Notes: a model not told the origin generated them from the letters alone. A stretch of DNA of 8,302 bases from Planctomycetales bacterium (GCA_030642005.1 DAOWOP010000112.1:1-8302), one strand, 5' to 3'; shown: positions 1 through 5,810, numbered from the stretch's first letter. Made by a program: numbers and translations.

Positions 1-177
1 ACGTGGGGCGAGTACCTTCAGGAGCCTGACGAGGCGGAACTCGCCTCCGCGATGAAACGCCACGAGAACACGGGTCGGCCACTGGGGCCAGAGGGGTTCA
101 TTAAGCGACTGGAGCGTCAAACAGGACGAAAACTCCTACCCGGAAAACCAGGCCGACCAAAAAAAGTAAAACAATAA
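1..177 (+). CDS. IS200-like / REP-associated tyrosine transposase, C-terminal fragment (5' end outside window)
   Basis: The reading frame is open from base 1 and ends at TAA 175-177, giving 58 visible residues. The tail contains TGRPLGPEGFIKRLE and then a basic end, PGKPGRPKK. This matches my memory of the C-terminus of Y1 (HUH) transposases of the REP-associated type, which nick and move single-stranded DNA at small palindromes. The catalytic HUH motif and tyrosine would lie upstream of the window and cannot be checked, so an intact gene is not proven. Context supports the call: the stop codon overlaps a TGTCCCCAGATAAC sequence (176-206) that recurs, inverted and direct, at 885-962 and 1151-1228, as expected for palindromic elements moved by such an enzyme. 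The family assignment rests on a short tail only. Confidence 0.6.
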   Translation, partial: TWGEYLQEPDEAELASAMKRHENTGRPLGPEGFIKRLERQTGRKLLPGKPGRPKKVKQ

Positions 178-206
178 TATTGTGTCCCCAGATAACACAG
201 ATAACA
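176..206 (+). repeat. REP-like element, isolated copy next to the transposase stop
   Basis: AATATTGTGTCCCCAGATAA at 176-195 is matched in inverse orientation by 885-904 (18 of 20 positions). The longer string at 183-206 matches 950-973 in direct orientation at 23 of 24 positions, and also the equivalent place in the second duplication copy. It starts inside the transposase stop codon, a usual place for the end of an IS200/REP-type unit. Calling it REP-like is inference from the palindromic copies and the neighbouring transposase tail. Confidence 0.6.
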
Positions 207-316
207 GATCTGGTAAATACTGTAGGCCCATCAATAAGCCATCAATGGTTCTCCCACCTGATGCGCCGCAATGCCCATAGGCGGAGAAGGATTATGTGAA
301 AGACAGGAGAAGGATT

Positions 317-823
317 ATGAGAAAGATATTTGTTATAAGCATTGTTGCGTCTCCCATCCTTTGGGCTATACAACTTATATGTTATATCGCCTTATTTAAA
401 TTGATGCTTCAAGTCGCTGGCGAGGCTGGTTATATTGGGAATATCCAAAATGAGGGATTTAGTATTGATTTGTTTCTTGCAGGATTAGTCTTTCACTGTC
501 TGCTGGGGTTGGCTATTTTTTACATTGTTAATGCGAGAAATACTGGGATATCCACATTCTCGGGATTTGTATCAGCGACTGTATGCTTTGTTCGGGCTGA
601 AATATATGGAGGTTACTTGTCAATTGTTATTTTCACACTCGGCATGAGTGTGTACTACACTTTGTTTTTTGTGTTAGCGGTTACCAGCTTAATTGCCCAG
701 ATCATTTGCTTGTTTGGAAGCTATTTTCTTGCTTGGGGTCCATTTGTTTGGACTGCCTTGTGCGAGAAGAGGAACATGGTAGGGAAACAGAGTGAAATAG
801 GTGTAGTGGACCGGCGAAAGTAA
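317..823 (+). CDS. Small multi-pass membrane protein, unknown function (orphan, AT-rich)
   Basis: This is a 168-residue protein read from ATG 317. A GTG at 296 in the same frame would add seven residues. Both starts are preceded by the same 14-bp string GGAGAAGGATTATG (283-296 and 306-319). I prefer ATG 317 because GGAGAAGG at 306-313 sits just ahead of a normal ATG. Hydrophobic stretches lie at about residues 5-30, 50-71, 98-122 and 125-147, suggesting four membrane passes. The C-terminal ~20 residues are polar and basic (ending VVDRRK). I recognise no family motif. Base composition is clearly poorer in G+C than in lysS or the downstream genes, which points to recent acquisition. The gene stands alone between inverted TGTCCCC repeats (176-195 and 885-904), so it may be cargo of, or an insertion between, repeat elements. 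Its function cannot be assigned. Confidence 0.6.
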   Translation: MRKIFVISIVASPILWAIQLICYIALFKLMLQVAGEAGYIGNIQNEGFSIDLFLAGLVFHCLLGLAIFYIVNARNTGISTFSGFVSATVCFVRAEIYGGYLSIVIFTLGMSVYYTLFFVLAVTSLIAQIICLFGSYFLAWGPFVWTALCEKRNMVGKQSEIGVVDRRK

Positions 824-884
824 ATAGTGATTTTCGGGGAGATTTTTGGTTTGTAATTCGGGCTGTGTTTAGGGCTTATCCGGC

Positions 885-962
885 TTATCCGGGGACACAA
901 TACTGATTTTATGGACTTGGACCTCGGAAATTGGTAACCCCAGATAACTTGTCCCCAGATAA
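885..962. repeat. REP/BIME-like imperfect hairpin, copy 1
   Basis: TTATCCGGGGACA (885-897) pairs with TGTCCCCAGATAA (950-962) at 12 of 13 positions across a loop of about 52 bases. A short tandem CTTATCCGG precedes it (876-892). The loop carries a further CCCCAGATAAC string (near 938-948). It matches the element at 176-206 and lies upstream of the duplicated lysS control region. It could act as a transposase recognition structure or an RNA hairpin; neither is shown by sequence alone. Confidence 0.6.
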
Positions 963-1006
963 CCCAGATAACACGACCACCCGGCCTATCGGCGGACGAC
1001 TCGCGC

Positions 1007-1035
1007 TTGACTTGTCGGCAAAGGTAGAGCAAGAT
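1007..1035 (+). promoter_or_regulatory. Putative sigma70-type promoter, upstream duplicated copy (P1)
   Basis: TTGACT (1007-1012) and CAAGAT (1030-1035) are 17 bases apart. The -35 is close to consensus and the -10 is weak (3 of 6). It lies 45 bases before the ATG of the truncated lysS copy. Transcripts from here would pass through the stub and the second hairpin into intact lysS. Confidence 0.3.
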
Positions 1036-1079
1036 TGCCCAGTCCACAATGAGATAATTTGCAGGAAAGAGCGTCGGAT

Positions 1080-1172
1080 ATGCTGAAAAAGGTTTATCAG
1101 GACAGATTGGCTAACCTCGAGAAGGTTCGTGGGCTGGGTATCGACCCATATTATCCGGGGACACAATACTGA
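1080..1172 (+). pseudogene. Truncated 5' copy of lysS (30-codon stub)
   Basis: The ATG at 1080 begins 23 codons identical in protein sequence to the start of lysS (MLKKVYQDRLAN, then LEKVRGLGIDP). The frame then crosses the duplication joint at 1150/1151, reads seven codons (YYPGTQY) of repeat DNA and stops at TGA 1170-1172. It has kept the ribosome-binding region (AGGAAAGAG) and probably the promoter, so it may still be translated into a 30-residue peptide. No function is implied; at most it would act as an upstream ORF ahead of lysS. The missing remainder includes every catalytic motif. Confidence 0.85.
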
Positions 1173-1228
1173 TTTTATGGACTTGGGCCTCGGAAATTGG
1201 TAACCCCAGATAACTTGTCCCCAGATAA
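1151..1228. repeat. REP/BIME-like imperfect hairpin, copy 2
   Basis: The same arms as copy 1: TTATCCGGGGACA (1151-1163) against TGTCCCCAGATAA (1216-1228), 12 of 13 paired. It lies between the lysS stub and the second promoter copy, so RNA started at the upstream promoter would carry this hairpin in its leader. Confidence 0.6.
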
Positions 1229-1271
1229 CCCAGATAACACGACCACCCGGCTATCGGCGGACGACTCGCGC

Positions 1272-1300
1272 TTGACTTATCGGCAAAGGTAGAGCAAGAT
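1272..1300 (+). promoter_or_regulatory. Putative sigma70-type promoter of intact lysS (P2)
   Basis: TTGACT (1272-1277) and CAAGAT (1295-1300) are separated by 17 bases, with a leader of roughly 38 bases to the ATG at 1345. AGGAAAGAG (1328-1336) precedes the start by 8 bases and is the likely ribosome-binding site. The -10 match is weak. No T-box or riboswitch-like structure is visible. Confidence 0.35.
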
Positions 1301-1344
1301 TGCCTAGTCCACAATGAGATAATTTACAGGAAAGAGCGTCGGAT

Positions 1345-2796
1345 ATGCTGAAAAAGGTTTATCAGGACAGATTGGCGAACCTCGAGAAGGTTCGCGGGCT
1401 GGGTATCGACCCATACGGCGGGCGGTACGACTCGGCCAAGCCGATCGCCGAAGTTCTCGCACGGTTCAAAGAAGACGACGACTCGCAAGTCGCCGACGCC
1501 GCGGGCCGGCTGACGCTGATGAGGCCGATGGGCAAACTCACCTTCGCCCACATCCGCGACGAGACCGGCTCGATGCAGATATGCCTGCGCAAGAACGCAC
1601 TGGACGAAACCGCCTGGTCGCTGGCGAAACTGCTGGATTTGGGCGACATCGTCGCGGTGGCCGGTCCGCTGACCAAAACCCGCACCGGCGAGATCACGAT
1701 CTTCGCCGAAAAACTGACGCTGCTGTGCAAGTCCCTGCTGCCGATGCCTGAAAAATTCCATGGCCTGGTCGATGTCGAGACCCGCTACCGGCAGCGATAC
1801 CTCGACCTGATGGCCAATCCCGAAACGATGGAAGTCGCGCAGAAGCGCATAGCGATTATCAAGCATATCCGCGACACCCTCGACGGCAGAGGCTTCAGCG
1901 AGGTCGAGACGCCTATGATGCAGTCGCTTTACGGCGGTGCGGCGGCCAGGCCGTTTATCACGCACCATAACGCGCTGGATATCGACCTGTTCCTGCGGAT
2001 CAGCCCGGAACTGTACCTCAAACGGCTCATGGTCGGCGGGATGGGCAAGGTCTTCGAGATTAACCGCAACTTCCGCAACGAGGGCCTCGACAGCCGGCAT
2101 AACCCGGAATTCACGATGCTGGAACTGTACCAGTCCTGCGCCGATTACGGCGTAATGGCCGAGATTACCGAGGAACTAATCGCCACGGCAGCCGATCGCG
2201 TCGGCGGGTCGGCAAAGTTGCCGTTCGGAGACATTGAGATAGATTACACACGCCCCTGGCGGCGGGCGACGTACGAGGCATTACTCAACGAACACGCCGG
2301 CGTGAGTATGCGCGACCCGTCGGCGATGCGTGAAAAGGCCCGGAAACTGGGCATAGAAGAGGCCAACAAAGCCGACGCCATCGTAGTTAACGACATATTC
2401 GAAGCCGTTGTCGAGCAGCACCTGGTTCAGCCGACGTTCGTGCTGGATTACCCGGCTGATTTGTGTCCGCTGACACGGCGGAAAGCCGATGATGAAACGC
2501 TGGCCGAGCGGTTCGAGTTGTACATCGCCGGGATGGAAATCGCCAACGCCTACACGGAACTGAACGACCCAGCCGTGCAGGAAGCGAACTTCCGCAAGCA
2601 ACTGGCGGGCGAGGCCGACGGCGAGACGATGCGCGTAATGGATGAGGATTTCATCACCGCCCTTCGTCACGGAATGCCCCCTGCCGGCGGGCTGGGAATC
2701 GGTATCGACCGCGTCGTTATGCTCCTGACAGGAAGGACCACTATCAGAGACGTAATACTGTTTCCGATGCTCAAGCCGGAACAGAGAGCGGATTAG
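1345..2796 (+). CDS. lysS: Lysyl-tRNA synthetase, class II
   Basis: This 483-residue cytoplasmic enzyme charges tRNA-Lys with lysine using ATP. The length is near that usual for class II LysRS (about 490-510), so it looks complete. The N-terminal OB-fold anticodon-binding domain spans about residues 55-145 (LTFAHIRDETGSMQI). Class II motif 1 is near 182-191 (GFSEVETPMM). Motif 2 is at about 236-262 with VFEINRNFRNEG and HNPEFTMLE. Motif 3 is at 449-475 with GLGIGIDRVVMLL and RDVILFP. The conserved GMEIANAYTELNDP segment (396-409) is present. The ATG at 1345 is supported by AGGAAAGAG eight bases upstream and by the normal N-terminus. A 97% identical stub of its first 23 codons lies directly upstream in a tandem duplication, so the control region exists twice. 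The stop at 2794-2796 is followed within 15 bases by an octamer repeat array. Confidence 0.97.
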   Translation: MLKKVYQDRLANLEKVRGLGIDPYGGRYDSAKPIAEVLARFKEDDDSQVADAAGRLTLMRPMGKLTFAHIRDETGSMQICLRKNALDETAWSLAKLLDLGDIVAVAGPLTKTRTGEITIFAEKLTLLCKSLLPMPEKFHGLVDVETRYRQRYLDLMANPETMEVAQKRIAIIKHIRDTLDGRGFSEVETPMMQSLYGGAAARPFITHHNALDIDLFLRISPELYLKRLMVGGMGKVFEINRNFRNEGLDSRHNPEFTMLELYQSCADYGVMAEITEELIATAADRVGGSAKLPFGDIEIDYTRPWRRATYEALLNEHAGVSMRDPSAMREKARKLGIEEANKADAIVVNDIFEAVVEQHLVQPTFVLDYPADLCPLTRRKADDETLAERFELYIAGMEIANAYTELNDPAVQEANFRKQLAGEADGETMRVMDEDFITALRHGMPPAGGLGIGIDRVVMLLTGRTTIRDVILFPMLKPEQRAD

Positions 2797-2808
2797 TGAA
2801 TCAGTGAA

Positions 2809-2866
2809 TTGGTTGACTGGTTGACTGGTTGACTGGTTGACTGGAAGGATGGTTGACTGGAAGGAT
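2809..2866 (+). repeat. Octamer tandem array (GGTTGACT)n with GGAAGGAT variants
   Basis: From 2811 there are seven 8-bp units in register: GGTTGACT four times, GGAAGGAT, GGTTGACT, GGAAGGAT. The 12-mer TTGGTTGACTGG at 2809-2820 is perfectly inverted at 3287-3298 and 3303-3314, on the other side of the S23-family gene. The last units overlap the possible start codons of that gene and supply GGAAGG as a possible ribosome-binding sequence. Such an array can change length by slippage. Confidence 0.9.
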
Positions 2867-3251
2867 GGGAGTAGTGGCGATAGGGAAGGGTTTCGAAGAT
2901 CTGAAATTGTACCAGGAAGCCCGCAGGTTCAGGCAACGGATCTACAAACTCTCCCGGTTGCTTCCGAATGATGAAAAATACAATCTGATTTCACAAATGA
3001 GACGGGCTTCGCTTTCGGTAACCAACAATATTGCTGAGGGGCATGGCAGCAGGAGTTATCGACACAACATAAGTTACCTATATCGTTCGCGGGGAAGCAT
3101 CAACGAGTTGCTTGATGACATAAGTGCTTGTGAGGATGAAGGATATTTCAAGAAGGAACATTTGGACGATTTGCGGAAACAGGCTGTATCGGTGGCAAAG
3201 TTGATCAATGGTTATATTGCCTACCTGCGCCGAAGGATGGCGGAAAAATAG
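2865..3251 (+). CDS. Four-helix-bundle protein, 23S rRNA intervening-sequence (S23/IVP) family
   Basis: A protein of 128 residues from ATG 2865. Family hallmarks are FEDLKLYQEAR near the N-terminus (10-20), QMRRASLSVTNNIAEG (44-59), then a GS-NELLDD segment (77-85) and a C-terminal helix KLINGYIAYLRRR (112-124). The family was named from proteins encoded in intervening sequences of 23S rRNA and folds as a four-helix bundle. Its biochemical role is not settled, and no catalytic residues are known to me. This copy is not inside an rRNA gene. It sits between lysS and the permease and is flanked by inverted GGTTGACT-type repeats, which suggests a small mobile or inserted unit. Start choice is uncertain: TTG 2853 and GTG 2874 are in frame, and GGAAGG (2859-2864) spaces best with GTG 2874. 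Base composition is more AT-rich than its neighbours, as expected for acquired DNA. Confidence 0.87.
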   Translation: MGVVAIGKGFEDLKLYQEARRFRQRIYKLSRLLPNDEKYNLISQMRRASLSVTNNIAEGHGSRSYRHNISYLYRSRGSINELLDDISACEDEGYFKKEHLDDLRKQAVSVAKLINGYIAYLRRRMAEK

Positions 3252-3274
3252 GACCAAATACAAGCAGTAACGAG

Positions 3275-3302
3275 TTGACACAGAATCCAGTCAACCAATA
3301 AA
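3275..3302 (+). promoter_or_regulatory. Candidate promoter at the right end of the S23 unit, facing the permease gene
   Basis: A perfect TTGACA (3275-3280) is followed after 16 bases by AATAAA (3297-3302; 4 of 6 to the -10 consensus). Transcription would begin close to 3309, only about a dozen bases before the permease ATG at 3321. The segment overlaps the inverted octamer repeat, so the repeat unit may itself provide this promoter. Confidence 0.33.
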
Positions 3303-3314
3303 CCAGTCAACCAA
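3287..3314 (+). repeat. Inverted copies of the octamer repeat, right side of the S23 gene
   Basis: CCAGTCAACCAA occurs at 3287-3298 and 3303-3314, each the exact reverse complement of TTGGTTGACTGG at 2809-2820. Together the two sides form inverted ends about 505 bp apart around the S23-family gene. The right copy ends six bases before the next start codon. Confidence 0.88.
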
Positions 3315-3320
3315 ATAACC

Positions 3321-5000
3321 ATGTACAAACTATTCCTATGTTTGCGATACCTTCGACGTCGCTATTTGGCGCTTGTGGCGGTATTGGCTGTGGCGCTGTG
3401 CGTGGCGATGGTGCTGATCGTCGTCAGTGTCATGGACGGTTTTCTCCGCAAGATCGAACATGCCGCAAGGGGTCTGTGCGGGGACATCGTCGTTGATGCG
3501 GGCGGTATTTCCGGCATCGGGCTTTATGACGAGTTTGCCGCTTATCTGAAGGATGAGGTGGAAGAAGTTTCCGCCACCACACCCGTTATTTATACCGTTG
3601 GCCTGCTGCGTGTCGGGAATCTGACCAATATGGTTCAGGTTTGCGGTATCCGCCTGCCGGAGCGACTGGCGGTAACGGAGTTCGAGCGGGACATGTTCGT
3701 CCAGGCCGGGTGGCCTGACGCCTCGTTCGACCCGCCCATTGAGCGACTCATCGCCCGGACCACCCGGCACACGAAACTTATCGACAAAATCCGCAAGCGA
3801 GAATCGGCCAAACCATCTGATGAACGCGATGAGAATTTGTTGCGTAAGTTGGCCGTCGCCGGAAATAATGCCGTCTGGCAGCGGGATATGCTCGTGAATA
3901 TCTCGCTGCAACGAAAGAAAATCGAGCGGAAGCGCCGCGACTTACAGGCAGAACGCGGCAAACCCGCAGGCCTGCGAAATGATGAAACGATCCAACGACT
4001 CGCCGAGCAGATTGAGAAAGATACAGACCGACTGGACAGGGATTTCTGCCCGCCCGGCAAGCGGATGATCCTCGGCCTGGGCTTGCCAAGCCTTAGTTTC
4101 CGCACGCCTGAAGGCGAAGCGATTCGCATGGTAACTCCGGGCCGGCGGGTCGTCCTGTCGCTCTTTCCGCTGGGGCGGGGAATGTCCACCACGATCTCGC
4201 CCAACACCGCCACTTTCACCGTCATCGACGACGCCAGGACCGACCTGTACATCATCGACTCGGCCACGGTGTACGTTCCGTTCGAGACGATTCAGGAACT
4301 GGCGTACATGGGTGCGGATTACTCGCCGGATGAGGATAAGCCCGGCGTGATAGTCATCCCCGCCCGCTGCTCGCAGATTCAGATTAAGGTCAAGGCCCCT
4401 TACGCCTCGGACCGCGAACTGATAAGGGTGCGGCGAAAGGTCAACGCCGCCATAAAGAAATTCACAGATGCACATCTATCCCAAGCCCACCTGATGCCTG
4501 TTGAAGCGCGGACCTGGCGGGAAAAACAGGCGAAGTACATCGGCGCAATCGAGAAGCAGAGGACGCTGGTGGCGATAATGTTCGGGATCATCTCACTGGT
4601 TTCGGTACTGATGGTCTTTGCGATTTTCCACATGATCGTAACGCAGAAGATACGCGACATCGGCGTTATCCGCGCCGTCGGCGGCTCGGCGACCGGAGTG
4701 GCGCAGATATTCCTCGGTTTCGGAGCGGCAACGGCCATGCTAGGCAGCGCAATCGGACTGACGGGCGGGTATTTCTTCGTGCGATACATCAACGAGATAC
4801 AGGACTGGCTGGCGAAATGGTTCGGATTCCGCGTCTGGGAGCGTGATGTGTACCTGTTCGATAAGATTCCCAATACGGTCGAATCGCTGACGATGTTGTG
4901 GATTGTCTGCGGCGCGGTCGCCGCCGGGCTGATCGGGGTGCTGCTGCCGGCGGTCATGGCCGCGAGGATGCAGCCGGTGGAGGCGCTGCGATATGAGTGA
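3321..5000 (+). CDS. LolC/LolE-like ABC transporter permease with an extra coiled-coil insert
   Basis: A 559-residue inner-membrane subunit of the MacB/FtsX-type permease class. With the adjacent ATPase it most likely extracts lipoproteins from the inner membrane for export to the outer membrane (Lol pathway); the substrate is inferred from family resemblance. One membrane helix lies at about 16-38, followed by a large periplasmic domain and three C-terminal helices at about 415-440, 462-487 and 523-547. The cytoplasmic loop TQKIRDIGVIRAVGGS (441-456) and the end ARMQPVEALRYE are typical. Usual LolC/E proteins are about 400 residues. The excess is largely a charged stretch at about 145-245, rich in K, R, E and D, predicted by eye to be helical or coiled coil, just before ILGLGLPSLS. 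No Shine-Dalgarno sequence precedes ATG 3321. The 3' end overlaps the ATPase start by eight bases (ATGAGTGA), indicating translational coupling. Confidence 0.88.
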   Translation: MYKLFLCLRYLRRRYLALVAVLAVALCVAMVLIVVSVMDGFLRKIEHAARGLCGDIVVDAGGISGIGLYDEFAAYLKDEVEEVSATTPVIYTVGLLRVGNLTNMVQVCGIRLPERLAVTEFERDMFVQAGWPDASFDPPIERLIARTTRHTKLIDKIRKRESAKPSDERDENLLRKLAVAGNNAVWQRDMLVNISLQRKKIERKRRDLQAERGKPAGLRNDETIQRLAEQIEKDTDRLDRDFCPPGKRMILGLGLPSLSFRTPEGEAIRMVTPGRRVVLSLFPLGRGMSTTISPNTATFTVIDDARTDLYIIDSATVYVPFETIQELAYMGADYSPDEDKPGVIVIPARCSQIQIKVKAPYASDRELIRVRRKVNAAIKKFTDAHLSQAHLMPVEARTWREKQAKYIGAIEKQRTLVAIMFGIISLVSVLMVFAIFHMIVTQKIRDIGVIRAVGGSATGVAQIFLGFGAATAMLGSAIGLTGGYFFVRYINEIQDWLAKWFGFRVWERDVYLFDKIPNTVESLTMLWIVCGAVAAGLIGVLLPAVMAARMQPVEALRYE

Positions 5001-5682
5001 GCCGGTTATCGACGCTCGCGGGCTGCACAAGTCCTACCGCATGGGCAGGGTGGACCTGCACGTGCTGCGCGGGGTAAGTTTATCGGTCGGCCCGGGCGAA
5101 TTCGTCGCCGTCGTCGGCGCTTCAGGCAGCGGCAAGAGCACGCTTTTGCACATCATCGGCCTGCTGGATGAGCAGGACAGGGGCGGGCTTGTCCTGAACG
5201 GCGACGATGCGGCGAAACTCTCTCGCCGGCGGCGAAACCGAATCCGCTGCCGCGACATCGGCTTTATCTTCCAGTTCTATCACCTGCTGGGCGAACTGAA
5301 CGTCCTGGAGAACGTCGTCCTGCCGGCGAAGGTGGACTGCCCGGCGATCGGCTGGCTTGGGCGGCGCAGGCGGATCAGGGCACAGGCCGTCGAATTGCTT
5401 GAACGCCTCGGTCTCAAAGACCGCCTCCGGCATCGGCCTAAGGAACTCTCCGGCGGAGAGCGACAGCGGGTCGCCATCGCAAGGGCGCTGATAAACTCGC
5501 CGAAAATCCTCCTTGCCGACGAGCCGACCGGGAACCTCGACAGCAAAACAGGCCGGCAGATTATGGAACTTCTAAAGACGTTCAACCAGGCCGGTCAGAC
5601 AATCGTGATGGTAACGCACGATACGGACCTCGCCGCCGCGGCCACGCGAGTCCTGCACCTCCGCGACGGACGACTGAAATAA
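4993..5682 (+). CDS. lolD: LolD-like ABC transporter ATP-binding protein
   Basis: A 229-residue cytoplasmic ATPase that would power the permease encoded just upstream; length and motifs fit the LolD/MacB-type subfamily. It has Walker A GASGSGKST (42-50), Q-loop Gln94 in GFIFQFYHLL, the signature LSGGERQRVAIARAL (152-166), Walker B ILLADE (172-177) with catalytic Glu177, D-loop NLDS, and switch His209 in VMVTHD. All key residues for ATP hydrolysis are present. The start at 4993 is well supported: GGAGG at 4979-4983 lies nine bases upstream, and the ATG overlaps the permease stop, so the two subunits are probably made in matched amounts from one transcript. The lolD symbol assumes that the partner is a true LolC/E; a MacB-type efflux role remains possible. 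Confidence 0.9.
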   Translation: MSEPVIDARGLHKSYRMGRVDLHVLRGVSLSVGPGEFVAVVGASGSGKSTLLHIIGLLDEQDRGGLVLNGDDAAKLSRRRRNRIRCRDIGFIFQFYHLLGELNVLENVVLPAKVDCPAIGWLGRRRRIRAQAVELLERLGLKDRLRHRPKELSGGERQRVAIARALINSPKILLADEPTGNLDSKTGRQIMELLKTFNQAGQTIVMVTHDTDLAAAATRVLHLRDGRLK

Positions 5683-5695
5683 CATTTCCGATTTT

Positions 5696-5783
5696 CAATT
5701 TCCAATTTCCAATTGATAAAAAGGGGCTGTCGAACATCCTTTCAATTGAAAATTGGAAATTGGCAACTGGCAATTGAAAACTG
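5696..5783. repeat. AT-rich inverted repeat (CAATTTCC family) after lolD
   Basis: CAATTTCCAATTTCCAATTG (5696-5715) is complementary to CAATTGAAAATTGGAAATTG (5743-5762) at 19 of 20 positions, with a 27-base loop. A further related string CAATTGAAAACTGG follows at 5770-5783. The arms are built from repeated CAATTTCC-like words. The hairpin begins 14 bases after the lolD stop, so it could protect the transcript 3' end or slow transcription. It lacks a GC-rich stem and U-tract, so I do not call it an intrinsic terminator. Confidence 0.85.
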
Positions 5784-5810
5784 GACGATAATCAGAGGAG
5801 GGGTTATATT
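5782..5810 (+). promoter_or_regulatory. Candidate promoter for the aminotransferase gene
   Basis: TGGACG (5782-5787) and TATATT (5805-5810) are 17 bases apart; the -10 is 5 of 6 and the -35 is 4 of 6 to consensus. It lies just right of the inverted repeat, giving a leader of roughly 24 bases that includes GAGGTG (5826-5831), eight bases before the ATG at 5840. Confidence 0.33.

Larger units (their letters stand above)
885..1415 (+). repeat. Tandem direct duplication (266 + 265 bp) of REP hairpin, lysS promoter region and lysS 5' end
   Basis: Copy 1 is 885-1150 and copy 2 is 1151-1415, directly abutting. I count six substitutions and one single-base indel (CCCGGCCTATC in copy 1, CCCGGCTATC in copy 2), so they are about 97% identical. 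The unit holds a REP-like hairpin, a putative promoter, the ribosome-binding region and the first 23 codons of lysS plus two bases. Copy 2 runs on into intact lysS, while copy 1 ends in the middle of the gene. The two coding differences (GCT/GCG and CGT/CGC) are synonymous. This block also accounts for the 500-base stretch without a full gene ahead of lysS. Confidence 0.93.

Noticed and set aside
721..1314. Minus-strand open frames over the repeat region ahead of lysS
   Set aside because: They run through repeat and duplicated DNA, and their similar translations simply reflect the tandem duplication.
1173..1344. T-box or lysine riboswitch ahead of lysS
   Set aside because: No T-box consensus or conserved lysine-riboswitch core was seen; the leader consists of duplicated repeat and promoter DNA.
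1324..2100. Long minus-strand open frame (258 codons) opposite lysS
   Set aside because: It is antisense to a gene with all class II LysRS motifs, and its low-complexity translation is typical of the reverse strand of G+C-rich coding DNA.
2809..2866. Possible CRISPR array in the octamer repeats
   Set aside because: Units are 8 bp, directly adjacent, with no unique spacers; this is a simple tandem array.
2865..3251. Possible diversity-generating retroelement accessory (Avd-like) protein
   Set aside because: Avd proteins share the four-helix fold, but no reverse transcriptase, template repeat or variable repeat is present nearby, and the motifs fit the S23/IVP family better.
3635..4475. Minus-strand open frames opposite the permease gene
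   Set aside because: They show no family motifs, overlap one another in different frames, and lie opposite a well-supported coding region.
5696..5762. Intrinsic terminator after lolD
   Set aside because: The stem is long and AT-rich with a 27-base loop and no following U-run, so it does not have the normal terminator form.
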